Source: Acetatifactor sp.
GTDB lineage: Bacteria > Bacillota > Clostridia > Lachnospirales > Lachnospiraceae
Direction of reading: 5' to 3'
DNA: 64,000 nucleotides
Assembly (NCBI GenBank): GCA_022511465.1
Contig: JAFLRM010000001.1
Span: forward strand, 1 to 64,000
Both the position numbers and the translations under genes were made by a program. Under the pieces are notes generated by a model, which did no database searches, was not told the origin of the DNA, and saw nothing but the letters and a program-made list of their open reading frames with translations. Positions 27,837 through 36,701 of the stretch are shown one piece after another. Positions within the stretch are counted from its first letter, which is position 1; every line of letters begins with the position of its first letter.

Positions 27837-27882
27837 CGGAAGACAGTGAAAAGCAGGCTAGAAAACGGACAGGAGACGGACT

Positions 27883-28998
27883 ATGTGGGAAGGAAGCTAT
27901 GGAAAGGAACCCTTCGACCTTCGGTTGGCGGTGCTTCGACTGATTAAGAATATACCTGTAATAACAGCCGTTACCGTATTGGGAACACTCCTTTTTGGCG
28001 GCGGTTACTATGTGAAAAATGTGTTGTTCTATCAGGATCACTTATACGCAGCCACCTCTATCTACCGTGTGGAGTACACGGAAGAACCCACTCAGTCGGG
28101 AGATTATTACATTAATGAGATGAGCTGGAACACCTATGTGGAATCTCAGGAGTTTTATGAGGCGGTTATAGGGCACCTGAGCGAGATCACGAAAGATCTG
28201 TCTTATGTCTATCCGCTTTCCAAGGATCGATATGTGGAGGAAGTGGAGGCATTTCTTGCGTCGGACTGGCACGTCCCCTCCACGGTTGTGACCACGGAGC
28301 TTGAAGGGTGGAGTGTGTACATTGCACAGGCTGTGGAGCAGACCATGATACAAGAATTTGTGGAGAGCAATCCTCAAGTTTTGCGGGTTACCGTGATCGA
28401 TCCCGCCGTCACTGCAGTGGAGGTACTTCCTGATGTGCGGCCTCTCAGGGCAGTGATCCTGAGTGCGGTTTTATCCTGTTTTTTTGCGGTGGTGATCTTT
28501 CTTCTTCGGGAACTGGGGGCGGACAGTATTTGGCTGCCGGTCACGTTGAGACAGCGCTATGGTCTTGCCGCAATGGGAACGATTCACAGCACAGAGCTTC
28601 TTCCCAATCTGGAATACCATTTTGCCAAGGCGGAGAGAATTGCCGTCTGTGCGGTTGATGAGCATATTGACCCTGTAGAGGTGTGGGGGGCGATCAAAGA
28701 GCGAGGGGATGGAAGTACCCTCATGGGGAAAGAATGGATCCCGATGCCGGCACCTTTTCTTTGTGGGGAGAGCGGTGATAGTATGCGAAGTATGGATGCT
28801 GTGTTATTAGTCATAGGGGCCGGAAGCCATGTGGGAAAGCCTTTAGAGCGTGCACTGGAGTATCTGACAGAGCAAGAAATAAAAATAACAGGTGCAATAT
28901 TATGGGAGGCGGATGAACGGCTGATCCGCACCTACTATCGCATTCCTTTTGCCTCCAACGCGGAGGATATCCCTTCGAAACGGGAGGGAAGCCTATGA
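27883..28998 (+). CDS. Wzz-like chain-length protein with degenerate kinase-like C-terminus
   Basis: A 371-residue polysaccharide co-polymerase-like protein. One membrane helix near 27-48 (IPVITAVTVLGTLLFGGGYYV), an extracytoplasmic Wzz-type region (about 55-185), and a second helix near 188-208 (AVILSAVLSCFFAVVIFLL). The cytoplasmic C-terminus (about 215-371) keeps P-loop-kinase-like secondary pattern, with DAVLLVIGAGSHVGKPLERA near 305 resembling the BY-kinase/MinD segment after the Walker A' box. I find no Walker A or Tyr-rich tail. So it probably regulates chain length without kinase activity. Its stop overlaps the next gene by 4 bp. Confidence 0.75.
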   Translation: MWEGSYGKEPFDLRLAVLRLIKNIPVITAVTVLGTLLFGGGYYVKNVLFYQDHLYAATSIYRVEYTEEPTQSGDYYINEMSWNTYVESQEFYEAVIGHLSEITKDLSYVYPLSKDRYVEEVEAFLASDWHVPSTVVTTELEGWSVYIAQAVEQTMIQEFVESNPQVLRVTVIDPAVTAVEVLPDVRPLRAVILSAVLSCFFAVVIFLLRELGADSIWLPVTLRQRYGLAAMGTIHSTELLPNLEYHFAKAERIAVCAVDEHIDPVEVWGAIKERGDGSTLMGKEWIPMPAPFLCGESGDSMRSMDAVLLVIGAGSHVGKPLERALEYLTEQEIKITGAILWEADERLIRTYYRIPFASNAEDIPSKREGSL

Positions 28999-29780
28999 GT
29001 GTACAGGTTCTGGCATCGGTGATGAACAGCTCTGTGGAGCAGATCACAAAACAGATGAATTTGGATTCTGATGCGGTCATCATCAATCAATGTGACCGTC
29101 TTGGAATGGAAGAAATGGAATACAGAGGGCATAGAGTGCGCTTTTTTTCCTTTCCGGACAGAGGGATCGGAAGGAGCCGCAATGAGGCGATCATGAGAGC
29201 AGATAGCGATATCTGCCTTTTTTCGGATGCGGATATTGTGTATGAGGAGGGCTATGCGGAGGCTATAGAGGCAGAGTTTGCCCAAAATCCAATGGCGGAT
29301 ATGATCCTTTTCAACATCTCGGTGGAAGTGGACCGCCGGACCTATCATATCACAAAACGGCGGAAAGTGCACTGGTACAACTGCGGACGCTATGGGGCGG
29401 TAAGCTTTGCAGTAAAGCGGGAGAGTCTGCTTGCATCGGGGGTGACTTTCTCCCTGCTGTTTGGCGGCGGCGCCAAGTACAGCAATGGGGAGGACAGTCT
29501 TTTTTTGAAGGAGTTTATGTCCAAGGGTTATCGGGTCTACACGGCGCCCGTGACTATCGGCAGGGAGATTGCCGGGGATTCCACCTGGTTTTCCGGATAC
29601 AATGAGAAATTTTTCCACGACAGAGGAGTGCTCTATCATTATCTATACAGAAGGCTTGCTGGATTCATGGCAATCCGCTTCCTGATGGCCCATCGAGGGA
29701 AGCTCTGTGCAGAAACTTCTGTAAAACAGGCTTATTCCTGGATGAAGGATGGAATCCGGGTGGGAAAGGGAGGCGAGTAG
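28995..29780 (+). CDS. GT2-family glycosyltransferase
   Basis: A 261-residue GT-A fold protein of the type common in Clostridia exopolysaccharide operons. The N-terminus is atypical (SVQVLASVMNSSVEQITKQM rather than the usual SVIVPVYN), followed by DAVIINQCDRLG, RGIGRSRNEAIMRADSDICL near 54, and a DXD-type SDADIVYEEGY near 77; GGGAKYSNGEDSLFLKEFM near 160 is the acceptor-side motif. It is translationally coupled to the Wzz-like gene (ATGA) and abuts the EpsG-type polymerase with no gap. Substrate unknown. Confidence 0.8.
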   Translation: MSVQVLASVMNSSVEQITKQMNLDSDAVIINQCDRLGMEEMEYRGHRVRFFSFPDRGIGRSRNEAIMRADSDICLFSDADIVYEEGYAEAIEAEFAQNPMADMILFNISVEVDRRTYHITKRRKVHWYNCGRYGAVSFAVKRESLLASGVTFSLLFGGGAKYSNGEDSLFLKEFMSKGYRVYTAPVTIGREIAGDSTWFSGYNEKFFHDRGVLYHYLYRRLAGFMAIRFLMAHRGKLCAETSVKQAYSWMKDGIRVGKGGE

Positions 29781-30914
29781 ATGGAGAGCAGCGCACTGGT
29801 ATATATTTTCCTGACCATAGTGACCCTTCTGCTGGCTCTCTGTGTGGATAACCGGGCCTATGTGCCGGGACACATAAGCGGCAGACGCTTTCCCGGAACG
29901 GATGTAGGTTTTCGCAGGGAGCAGGCCAGGAATCTGGTGGCGGAGATTGCTATTTTTTGTCTGTTGACCGGCGTGTCTGCGTGCCGCATTGCCGTGGGGA
30001 ACGACTATTGGCCCTATCGCTTTAACTTTCGACTGATCGCACAGGAGCGCCATGTGTCCTCAGAGCTGGGCTTCAATTTGATCGTAAAAGGAATGCAGGA
30101 TCTGTTTGGGTATGACAATTATCTGCCGATTTTTGCACTGTTTTCCTTTTTGACAGTTTTATTCTTTGTGCTGGCGCTTCACGATCAGGGGAGCCACTAT
30201 GCATTCTCACTGTTTCTTTTAATGACGGGGGGCTACTATTTCAATAGTTTAAATACCGTACGTTATTATTTGGCGCTGGCGATCGCACTGTACACCATGA
30301 AGTATGTGCTTCGGGGAGAGTACGGTAAATTTATTCTGTGGGTGGTGGCAGGAACCGCTTTCCACAAGTCGATTCTTTTGGTGATCCCTGTGTATCTGGT
30401 AGCCAGATGGCTGGCGGCCACACGACTGAAAAAATGGCATTATGTGGCTGGCGGAATTCTGATCTTAAGTCTCATCTTTGCACAGGATGTTTATCGGGGA
30501 ATTATCTTTCGATTTTACGGCTTTTATGAGAATTCTGATTTTGATAACGGGCGTTTGTCTTATGTGAATATCTTGAAGTGTGTGGCAGTGTTGATCTTGT
30601 GTGGAATCTGCTATCGACGCAGTCTTCGGGACAACATGGCGGCACGGTTTTATTTTTTCCTGAATGTGGCAGGGCTTGTCGCCTTCTGCTGCGGCACTTT
30701 CACCCCGGAAGTGTCCCGTGTTGCCTATTATATGGTTATTTCTCAGATATTCCTGATCCCGAGGCTGCTTGCGGACATGGAGAAGACGTGGCTGCGCAGG
30801 CTTATGTATGTGGGAGTGATCGGTGCATTTACTGTGTACTTTGTCTTTTTATTGCGGGGAATGTACGCGGTAGATGTGAGGCTGCTGCCCTATCTGAATT
30901 GGATCTTTAACTGA
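29781..30914 (+). CDS. EpsG-family polysaccharide polymerase
   Basis: Polytopic protein of 377 residues with about ten membrane helices. EpsG-type features: an N-terminal helix, then VGNDYWPYRFNFRLI near 72 and ELGFNLIVKGMQDLFGYDNY near 94, the central NTVRYYLALAIALYTMKYVLRGEYGKF near 155, and an AFHKSI motif near 191. EpsG and related Wzy-like proteins join repeat units on the outer face of the membrane. It starts immediately after the upstream stop. This module has no flippase of its own; the nearest Wzx genes are at 48 and 54 kb. Confidence 0.82.
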   Translation: MESSALVYIFLTIVTLLLALCVDNRAYVPGHISGRRFPGTDVGFRREQARNLVAEIAIFCLLTGVSACRIAVGNDYWPYRFNFRLIAQERHVSSELGFNLIVKGMQDLFGYDNYLPIFALFSFLTVLFFVLALHDQGSHYAFSLFLLMTGGYYFNSLNTVRYYLALAIALYTMKYVLRGEYGKFILWVVAGTAFHKSILLVIPVYLVARWLAATRLKKWHYVAGGILILSLIFAQDVYRGIIFRFYGFYENSDFDNGRLSYVNILKCVAVLILCGICYRRSLRDNMAARFYFFLNVAGLVAFCCGTFTPEVSRVAYYMVISQIFLIPRLLADMEKTWLRRLMYVGVIGAFTVYFVFLLRGMYAVDVRLLPYLNWIFN

Positions 30915-30935
30915 CGGAGCGAGAGGAACATTGAG

Positions 30936-32309
30936 ATGAGAGTGCTATGGCTGTGCAATTTTATGTTGCCTATGATCGCAGAAAAATTTCATTTAGGTTA
31001 TACCAACAAAGAAGGCTGGGTCAGCGGATTAGCGTCCATGGTGTTAGAGCGCAAGGAGGAGAGCGGCATCGAGCTTGGGATTGCTTTTCCGGCACCGGAG
31101 GAACTCTGCGGTGGGAAGGGGCAGGAAATAGAGAATAACACATGTTCTTTTATGGCTTTTGGTTTCCTGGAGGACACCATGCACCCTCACTGTTACGACA
31201 CCGGTCTAGAGGAAAGACTCCGTTCTATTGTGGCTGAGTTTCAGCCGGACGTGATACACTGCTTTGGCACGGAATATCCCCATACGCTGGCTATGTGCAG
31301 GATATTTTCGCGGAAGGACAGGCTGCTTGTAGGGATACAGGGCTTGTGCGCCGTGTATGCAAACACCTATTTTGCAGACTTGCCTCAAAACGTGGTAAAG
31401 TCCACAACTCTGCGTGATATATTGAAGCGAGACAGGCTGCCCGGACAGCAGGCCAAATTTGAAAAAAGAGGTGCGATGGAGAGAGAGGCCCTTCAGATTG
31501 CAGGCAATATCACGGGACGCACGGATTGGGACAGACATTATGCCCATAACTGGAATCCCAATGCCAAGTATTATGTTATGAATGAGACTTTGCGGGAAAG
31601 CTTTTATCAAGGGGCATGGCGGGAGGAGGAATGCATTCCCCACTCCATTTTTGTCAGTCAGGGCGATTATCCCATCAAAGGGTTGCATTACCTGCTTTTG
31701 GCGCTGCCAAAGATCCGACAGAAATATCCCGATGCGCAGGTATTCGTGGCAGGAGATTGTATTGTGGGGAACGGGAGCTTTTGGAAAAGATGGAAGCTGT
31801 CGGCCTATGGTAAATATCTTCGGAAGCTGCTTGGGGAGGGCGGACTGTGGGCTCATGTCACCTTTTTGGGACGGTTGAACGCTCAGGAAATGAAAGAGCG
31901 CTATTTGAAGAGTCATCTCTTTGTCTGTTGCTCGACGATTGAAAACTCCCCTAATTCCCTGGGAGAGGCTATGGTGCTGGGGGTGCCCTGTGTCAGTGCG
32001 GATGTAGGCGGAATTCCAAGCCTGTTTACAGATGGGGAGGACGGTCTTTTGTATCAGGGCTACCGCAGCGAGAAAAATTCCTATGACCGTATCAGCGGTG
32101 ATCATAGGACGGAGGACGAGCGGCGGGAGGAAAACGCAAACGCGCTGGCTGACGCAGTGATCCGAATGTGGAGCGACCCTGACCAAATGCAAGCTTATTG
32201 TAAGCATGCGAGGGAACATGCCGCGAAAACCCATGACAGAGAGGAAAATTATAGAAGGCTGATTGAGATCTATGCAAGTATTGTGGAGCGAGCCTCAAGC
32301 AGCCGATAA
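30936..32309 (+). CDS. GT4-family glycosyltransferase
   Basis: GT-B enzyme of 457 residues. N-terminal acceptor domain begins MRVLWLCNFMLPMIAEKF and contains PDVIHCFGTEYPHTLAM near 107; the C-terminal donor domain carries SQGDYPIKGLHYLLLALP near 240, VTFLGRL near 308 and the GT4 EX7E-type block CSTIENSPNSLGEAMVLGVPCVSADVGG near 328. The length exceeds the usual 370-400 because of insertions between about 150 and 240. Last gene of the first transcription unit; a 158-bp gap follows. Sugar unknown. Confidence 0.87.
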   Translation: MRVLWLCNFMLPMIAEKFHLGYTNKEGWVSGLASMVLERKEESGIELGIAFPAPEELCGGKGQEIENNTCSFMAFGFLEDTMHPHCYDTGLEERLRSIVAEFQPDVIHCFGTEYPHTLAMCRIFSRKDRLLVGIQGLCAVYANTYFADLPQNVVKSTTLRDILKRDRLPGQQAKFEKRGAMEREALQIAGNITGRTDWDRHYAHNWNPNAKYYVMNETLRESFYQGAWREEECIPHSIFVSQGDYPIKGLHYLLLALPKIRQKYPDAQVFVAGDCIVGNGSFWKRWKLSAYGKYLRKLLGEGGLWAHVTFLGRLNAQEMKERYLKSHLFVCCSTIENSPNSLGEAMVLGVPCVSADVGGIPSLFTDGEDGLLYQGYRSEKNSYDRISGDHRTEDERREENANALADAVIRMWSDPDQMQAYCKHAREHAAKTHDREENYRRLIEIYASIVERASSSR

Positions 32310-32399
32310 TATGACGGGTGATATTGAAGTTTGGAGAAAAATCAATCGGAGATTAAGTTGCAGGAAATTATGCAGAAACAGGCAAAAAAAGTGATGTGT

Positions 32400-32439
32400 A
32401 TGTCAATAAATGCAAGATTATGTCAAAAAATGAAAGATA
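32400..32439. repeat. tandem 20-bp repeat upstream of a GT4 gene
   Basis: Two adjacent 20-bp units, ATGTCAATAAATGCAAGATT and ATGTCAAAAAATGAAAGATA, identical at 17 positions, end 28 bp before the next start codon. A -10-like GATAAT (32436-32441) overlaps the second unit. The two-turn spacing would suit a repeated protein-binding site; the rest of the 158-bp gap shows nothing else. Confidence 0.6.
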
Positions 32440-32467
32440 ATGGGGCAAATTATGTGGAAGGGCAGCT

Positions 32468-33697
32468 ATGAGAATTACATTCGTATCTAATTACATCAAT
32501 CATCATCAGATCCCTTTCTGTAATGCCATGAGTAAATTGGCAGCACAGGAAGGTGGCAGCTTTTTCTTTGTGCAGACAGAGCCCATGGAGCAGGAGCGCG
32601 TGCGTATGGGATGGCAGCTTCAGGAGTTGCCGGAATATGCGCATTGTTATTATGAGGAAGAAGCTTTTTGCAGACAGCTGGTTCTGGACAGTGATGTGGT
32701 ACTGTTTGGAGGCTGCGATGAGGAAGCTTATATTGCGGAGAGGTTGACACAGGGTAAGTTGGTGATCCGCTACAGCGAAAGACTTTACAAAACCGGTCAG
32801 TGGAAGGCGATTTCACCAAGAGGGCTTAAGAAAAAGTACCGTGATCACACCTGTTATCGGAAAGCACCGGTGTACTTACTGTGTGCCGGAGGGTATGTGC
32901 CGTCAGATTTCCATCTGGTGCACGCCTATCCGGGCAAGATGTTCTGCTGGGGATACTTCCCGGAGAAGAGGCGCTATGATATTGAGCAGTTGCTGAAGGA
33001 TAAGGGATATCGCGGAGGCACTGGATCTTCGGCCAAGATACCTTATCTTCTGTGGGCAGGGCGAATGATCGACTGGAAGCATCCGGAGCTTCCGCTTCAG
33101 ACGGCGGCCTATCTGAAAGGGCAGGGTCTTACCTTTCACATGGATGTGATTGGGGGCGGCGATATGGAGGAACAGATGCGGAGTCTTTTGCAGGAACTCG
33201 GCTTGGAAAAACAGGTGTCATTTTTAGGTTTCCGGACACCGCAACAAGTACGCGAACACATGGAGAGGGCAGACATCTACCTATTTACCAGTGACCGGCA
33301 GGAGGGCTGGGGAGCTGTGGCCAATGAGGCCATGAACAGTGGCTGTGCACTGGTGGCAGATCATATGATCGGAGCGGTGCCCTATCTTGTGCGGCACGGG
33401 GAAAACGGGCTGATCTATCGGGATGGGGACAAGGAGATGTTGTTTCGACAGGCGGCGGAGCTGGTGCGGGACGCGGACTTTCGCAAAAGGCTTGGGCGAG
33501 CTGCCTATGAGACCGTCACACAGCGGTGGAATGCGGAGTATGCCGCAGAGAAACTGATGGTGTTGTGCGACAGGCTGTTGAATGCCGATGCAGCGCGCTG
33601 GCGGTCAGAAGAGCCTCCGGCGGGGCCTCTTTCCCCCTGTGATCCGGCACCGGTGATAGCGGAGCGGAAAATGCTTCCTTGGCTGATAAGGAAATAG
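32468..33697 (+). CDS. GT4-family glycosyltransferase
   Basis: A 409-residue GT-B enzyme. The N-terminal domain starts MRITFVSNYINHHQIPFC, a form seen in exopolysaccharide GT4 enzymes; the C-terminal domain has PYLLWAGRMIDWKHPELPLQ near 195, VSFLGFRTPQQVREHMERAD near 247 and SDRQEGWGAVANEAMNSGCALV near 275 containing the EX7E motif. The tail (about 375-409) is Pro/Ala-rich. A GGAAGGGCAGCT leader supplies the SD. The downstream GT2 starts 11 bp after its stop. Confidence 0.87.
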   Translation: MRITFVSNYINHHQIPFCNAMSKLAAQEGGSFFFVQTEPMEQERVRMGWQLQELPEYAHCYYEEEAFCRQLVLDSDVVLFGGCDEEAYIAERLTQGKLVIRYSERLYKTGQWKAISPRGLKKKYRDHTCYRKAPVYLLCAGGYVPSDFHLVHAYPGKMFCWGYFPEKRRYDIEQLLKDKGYRGGTGSSAKIPYLLWAGRMIDWKHPELPLQTAAYLKGQGLTFHMDVIGGGDMEEQMRSLLQELGLEKQVSFLGFRTPQQVREHMERADIYLFTSDRQEGWGAVANEAMNSGCALVADHMIGAVPYLVRHGENGLIYRDGDKEMLFRQAAELVRDADFRKRLGRAAYETVTQRWNAEYAAEKLMVLCDRLLNADAARWRSEEPPAGPLSPCDPAPVIAERKMLPWLIRK

Positions 33698-33708
33698 GAG
33701 GTGCGTCC

Positions 33709-34701
33709 ATGGCCGAAAGACCATTGATCAGCGTGATCGTTCCGGTCTACAATATAATAGAGTATCTGCCCAGATGTGTGCACTCCATCACGGATCAGAC
33801 CTATGGGAATCTGGAGCTTTTGTTGGTAGATGACGGTTCCACGGACGGAACCGGTGAATTGTGCGACCGCTTGGCAGCGGAGGACGGGCGCATACGGGTC
33901 TTCCACAAGGAGAACGGTGGTTCCTCCTCAGCCCGAAACCTGGGAATCTCACAGGCAAAAGGTGAGTATCTGGGCTTTGTGGACAGCGATGACTATGTGG
34001 AGCCGGATATGTACGAGCGCCTGTATCAGGGAATTATTGAATTTGGGGTAAAGGCTGCACAGATTGGAAGAGATGAGATTGACGAACAAGGGCATCGGCT
34101 CCCCAATATTTGTGAGCCGCCGAAAGAGCCTGTCTGCTATGAGGACGGAGATTTTTTGAGGGAACTTCTGATGCACCGTGGTGACTGTTCTTTCTGTACA
34201 AAACTGTTGCGCAGAGAGCTATTTGCCGGGGAAAACTTTCCGGAGGGGAGGCTCAACGAGGATTTTTACCTGTTGGTGCGTATGCTGCCTCGGATTGGCA
34301 GACTGGTCTCTCTGCCGGAACAGGCTTATCATGTGTTTTATCGCATTGGCAGCAATTCCCGCAAGGCAGACAGGGAGAACTTTTCTCGAGTTTACGGAGA
34401 CAGCGTGGACAATGCGGATATGGTGGCAGCCATTGTGGACAGGGAGTATCCTGACTTGAGGACCGTGGCACTTCGATTTGGCGTATTCCAGCGGTTGGAA
34501 TACCTGTTGCACATCCCCATCAGCCGGATGCGGCGGGACAATACTCAGTACCGCGCTATTGTGAAGTGGCTTCGTCGGATGTGGACGCGCGGCATGACGA
34601 ACGCCCTTCTTACCGGCAAAAATAAGGCATATCATACTATTTTTGCCATAGCTCCGAGGGGCGCCAGAAAATTTCACCGATTTCTGCGGAAAAAAAGCTA
34701 A
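33709..34701 (+). CDS. GT2-family glycosyltransferase
   Basis: From ATG 33709 (AGGAGG SD; the TTG at 33679 used by the track overlaps the upstream gene and precedes the SD) the protein has 330 residues. Canonical GT-A signature: PLISVIVPVYNIIEYLPRCV, VDDGSTDGTGELCD near 40, GGSSSARNLGISQAKGEYLG near 76 and the DXD-type VDSDDYVEPDMYER near 97. The C-terminal 150 residues are helical with a basic end. Similar to capsular GT2 enzymes such as EpsJ/CpsI types; linkage unknown. Confidence 0.88.
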   Translation: MAERPLISVIVPVYNIIEYLPRCVHSITDQTYGNLELLLVDDGSTDGTGELCDRLAAEDGRIRVFHKENGGSSSARNLGISQAKGEYLGFVDSDDYVEPDMYERLYQGIIEFGVKAAQIGRDEIDEQGHRLPNICEPPKEPVCYEDGDFLRELLMHRGDCSFCTKLLRRELFAGENFPEGRLNEDFYLLVRMLPRIGRLVSLPEQAYHVFYRIGSNSRKADRENFSRVYGDSVDNADMVAAIVDREYPDLRTVALRFGVFQRLEYLLHIPISRMRRDNTQYRAIVKWLRRMWTRGMTNALLTGKNKAYHTIFAIAPRGARKFHRFLRKKS

Positions 34702-34703
34702 TT

Positions 34704-34732
34704 TTGACATTACCCGGAGAATGGAGTACATT
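34704..34732 (+). promoter_or_regulatory. promoter of the dehydratase operon
   Basis: A consensus TTGACA (34704-34709) starts 2 bp after the preceding stop codon, with TACATT (34727-34732) at 17 bp. TATAGT at 34733 would need a 23-bp spacer and is less likely. Confidence 0.65.
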
Positions 34733-34775
34733 TATAGTAATCATCATATAAAGTTGGGAAATTAGGATAAAATTT

Positions 34776-36656
34776 ATGAAAAAGTTGAATGAAGTGAGAG
34801 CGGGGCTCTTGAAAGTGCCCGTGACAAGGATCGCACTGTTGATCGTGGCGGATCTTTTTGCCATATTGTTGTCGGAAGTGCTGAGCCTGTACGTGAGATA
34901 TGATTTTAAGTTCATGGATGTAAGCCGGGAGTTTTGGGAGGCGATCCTGGTAATTTATCCTTTCAATGTGGTCCTCACGCTGATCATTTTTTATATTTTT
35001 AAGCTGTACAATAGTGTGTGGCGATATGCCTCCGACAAAGAGCTGGTAAACAACGGAATAGCGGTGTTTGTATGTGCCATAATACAACCGATCCTGTGCT
35101 GGATCGTGGGGATGAGGCTGCCTGCAAGCTTTCCTTTCGCTTACTGTTTCTTTTTGCTCTTGTTTACCTGTGGTGTGCGTTTCAGCTATCGTATTCTGCG
35201 GGTACTGCAGAACCGGCGTCTGATGCATAGCGGGAGAAATGAGCGTATCAATTGTATGATCATCGGTGCGGGAGCGGCAGGCAATGCGATCATCAAGGAG
35301 ATTGAAAGCAGTAATTACCTAAGTATGCAAGTGGCTTGTGTTATTGATGACAATCCGGGGTGTCATGGGAAGTATTTGAGGGGTGTGCCCATTGTGGGAG
35401 GACGTGACACGATTTCGGACAATGTGCAGAAATATGCTATTGATGAGATCATTATTGCCATCCCTTCAGCGAGCAGACAGGATCTGAAGCCCATCTTGGA
35501 AATCTGTAAAGAGACCGGATGCCGAATGCGGATCCTTCCGGGAATGTATCAGATCATCAATGGGGATGTGAACGTGTCACAGCTGCGAGATGTGCAAATT
35601 GAAGATCTGCTGGGCAGAGATCCTATTACTGTCAATGTGGATGAGATCATCGGCTATGTGAAAGGCAAAGTGATCCTGGTCACCGGAGGGGGCGGTTCCA
35701 TAGGAAGCGAGCTCTGCCGGCAGATTGCCGGACACGATCCGAAACAGCTGATCGTATTGGATATTTATGAAAATAATGCCTACGAGATCCAACAGGAATT
35801 GAAGAGGGACTTTCCGGAGCTGGATCTGGTAGTGCTCATTGGCTCTGTGCGCAATACGGCGAGAGTGGAGGAGGTTTTTAAGACTTATCGTCCGGAAATT
35901 GTGTATCATGCGGCGGCACACAAGCATGTACCTCTGATGGAGGACAGCCCCAATGAGGCAGTGAAGAACAATGTGTTTGGAACGCTTAAGGTGGCTGCCG
36001 CAGCGGACAGATATGGCACAAGGCGCTTTGTGATGATCTCCACGGACAAGGCGGTGAATCCCACCAATGTCATGGGAGCCAGCAAACGCATCTGCGAGAT
36101 GATCATCCAGAATCTGAATCGAAGATCGCGGACAGAATATGTGGCGGTGCGATTTGGAAATGTGCTGGGAAGCAACGGCAGTGTGATCCCTCTGTTTAAG
36201 AAGCAGATTGCACAGGGTGGCCCGGTGACGGTGACCAGCCCTGATATCATCCGTTATTTTATGACGATCCCGGAGGCAGTGTCCCTGGTGCTTCAAGCGG
36301 GAGCCTACGCAAAGGGTGGAGAAATCTTTGTGTTGGATATGGGTGAGCCTATGAAGATCGTGGATCTGGCCCAAAATTTGATCAAGCTGTCGGGGTATCG
36401 GGTGAATGAGGATATTAAGATTGAATTTATTGGTCTGCGGCCCGGGGAGAAGATGTATGAGGAGCTTCTGATGAATGAGGAGGGACTCAGGGAGACGGCT
36501 AATAAGATGATTTATATTGGAAAACCTATTGAGTACGATGAAGATGTGTTTGAGGAGCAGTTGGAGAGGCTGCGCCAGGTCTCTGCGGATGAAGGAGGGG
36601 ATGTCCGCGAGGTGATCAAGGAGATTGTGCCGACGTATCACTACGAGTCCGAGTGA
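34776..36656 (+). CDS. membrane-bound UDP-sugar 4,6-dehydratase (CapD/EpsC/WbpM-like)
   Basis: Makes a UDP-4-keto-6-deoxy-hexosamine, normally from UDP-GlcNAc. The 626-residue long form has four N-terminal membrane helices (about 17-140), a first Rossmann-like domain (IIGAGAAGNAIIKEI near 162), and a catalytic SDR domain with VTGGGGSIGSELCRQI near 303 and ISTDKAVNPTNVMGASKR near 421. In that last motif Met replaces the SDR tyrosine (Ser-Met-Lys triad), as known for WbpM-type enzymes. RYFMTIPEAVSLVLQA and GEKMYEELL follow as in the family. It leads an operon with a small sugar transferase and an SDR, the usual set for making and attaching a 6-deoxy-HexNAc. Confidence 0.92.
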   Translation: MKKLNEVRAGLLKVPVTRIALLIVADLFAILLSEVLSLYVRYDFKFMDVSREFWEAILVIYPFNVVLTLIIFYIFKLYNSVWRYASDKELVNNGIAVFVCAIIQPILCWIVGMRLPASFPFAYCFFLLLFTCGVRFSYRILRVLQNRRLMHSGRNERINCMIIGAGAAGNAIIKEIESSNYLSMQVACVIDDNPGCHGKYLRGVPIVGGRDTISDNVQKYAIDEIIIAIPSASRQDLKPILEICKETGCRMRILPGMYQIINGDVNVSQLRDVQIEDLLGRDPITVNVDEIIGYVKGKVILVTGGGGSIGSELCRQIAGHDPKQLIVLDIYENNAYEIQQELKRDFPELDLVVLIGSVRNTARVEEVFKTYRPEIVYHAAAHKHVPLMEDSPNEAVKNNVFGTLKVAAAADRYGTRRFVMISTDKAVNPTNVMGASKRICEMIIQNLNRRSRTEYVAVRFGNVLGSNGSVIPLFKKQIAQGGPVTVTSPDIIRYFMTIPEAVSLVLQAGAYAKGGEIFVLDMGEPMKIVDLAQNLIKLSGYRVNEDIKIEFIGLRPGEKMYEELLMNEEGLRETANKMIYIGKPIEYDEDVFEEQLERLRQVSADEGGDVREVIKEIVPTYHYESE

Positions 36657-36701
36657 CGGCACTAGGGGTAATAACATGCAGGTAGAGAGGATGGAAAGGA
36701 G

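Noticed and set aside
33505-33906. 133-aa minus-strand ORF across the junction of two glycosyltransferase genes
   Set aside because: Both plus-strand genes are supported by motifs and SDs; this is a shadow.
35577-36677. 366-aa minus-strand ORF opposite the dehydratase
   Set aside because: Shadow ORF; composition unlike a real protein and no start signals.
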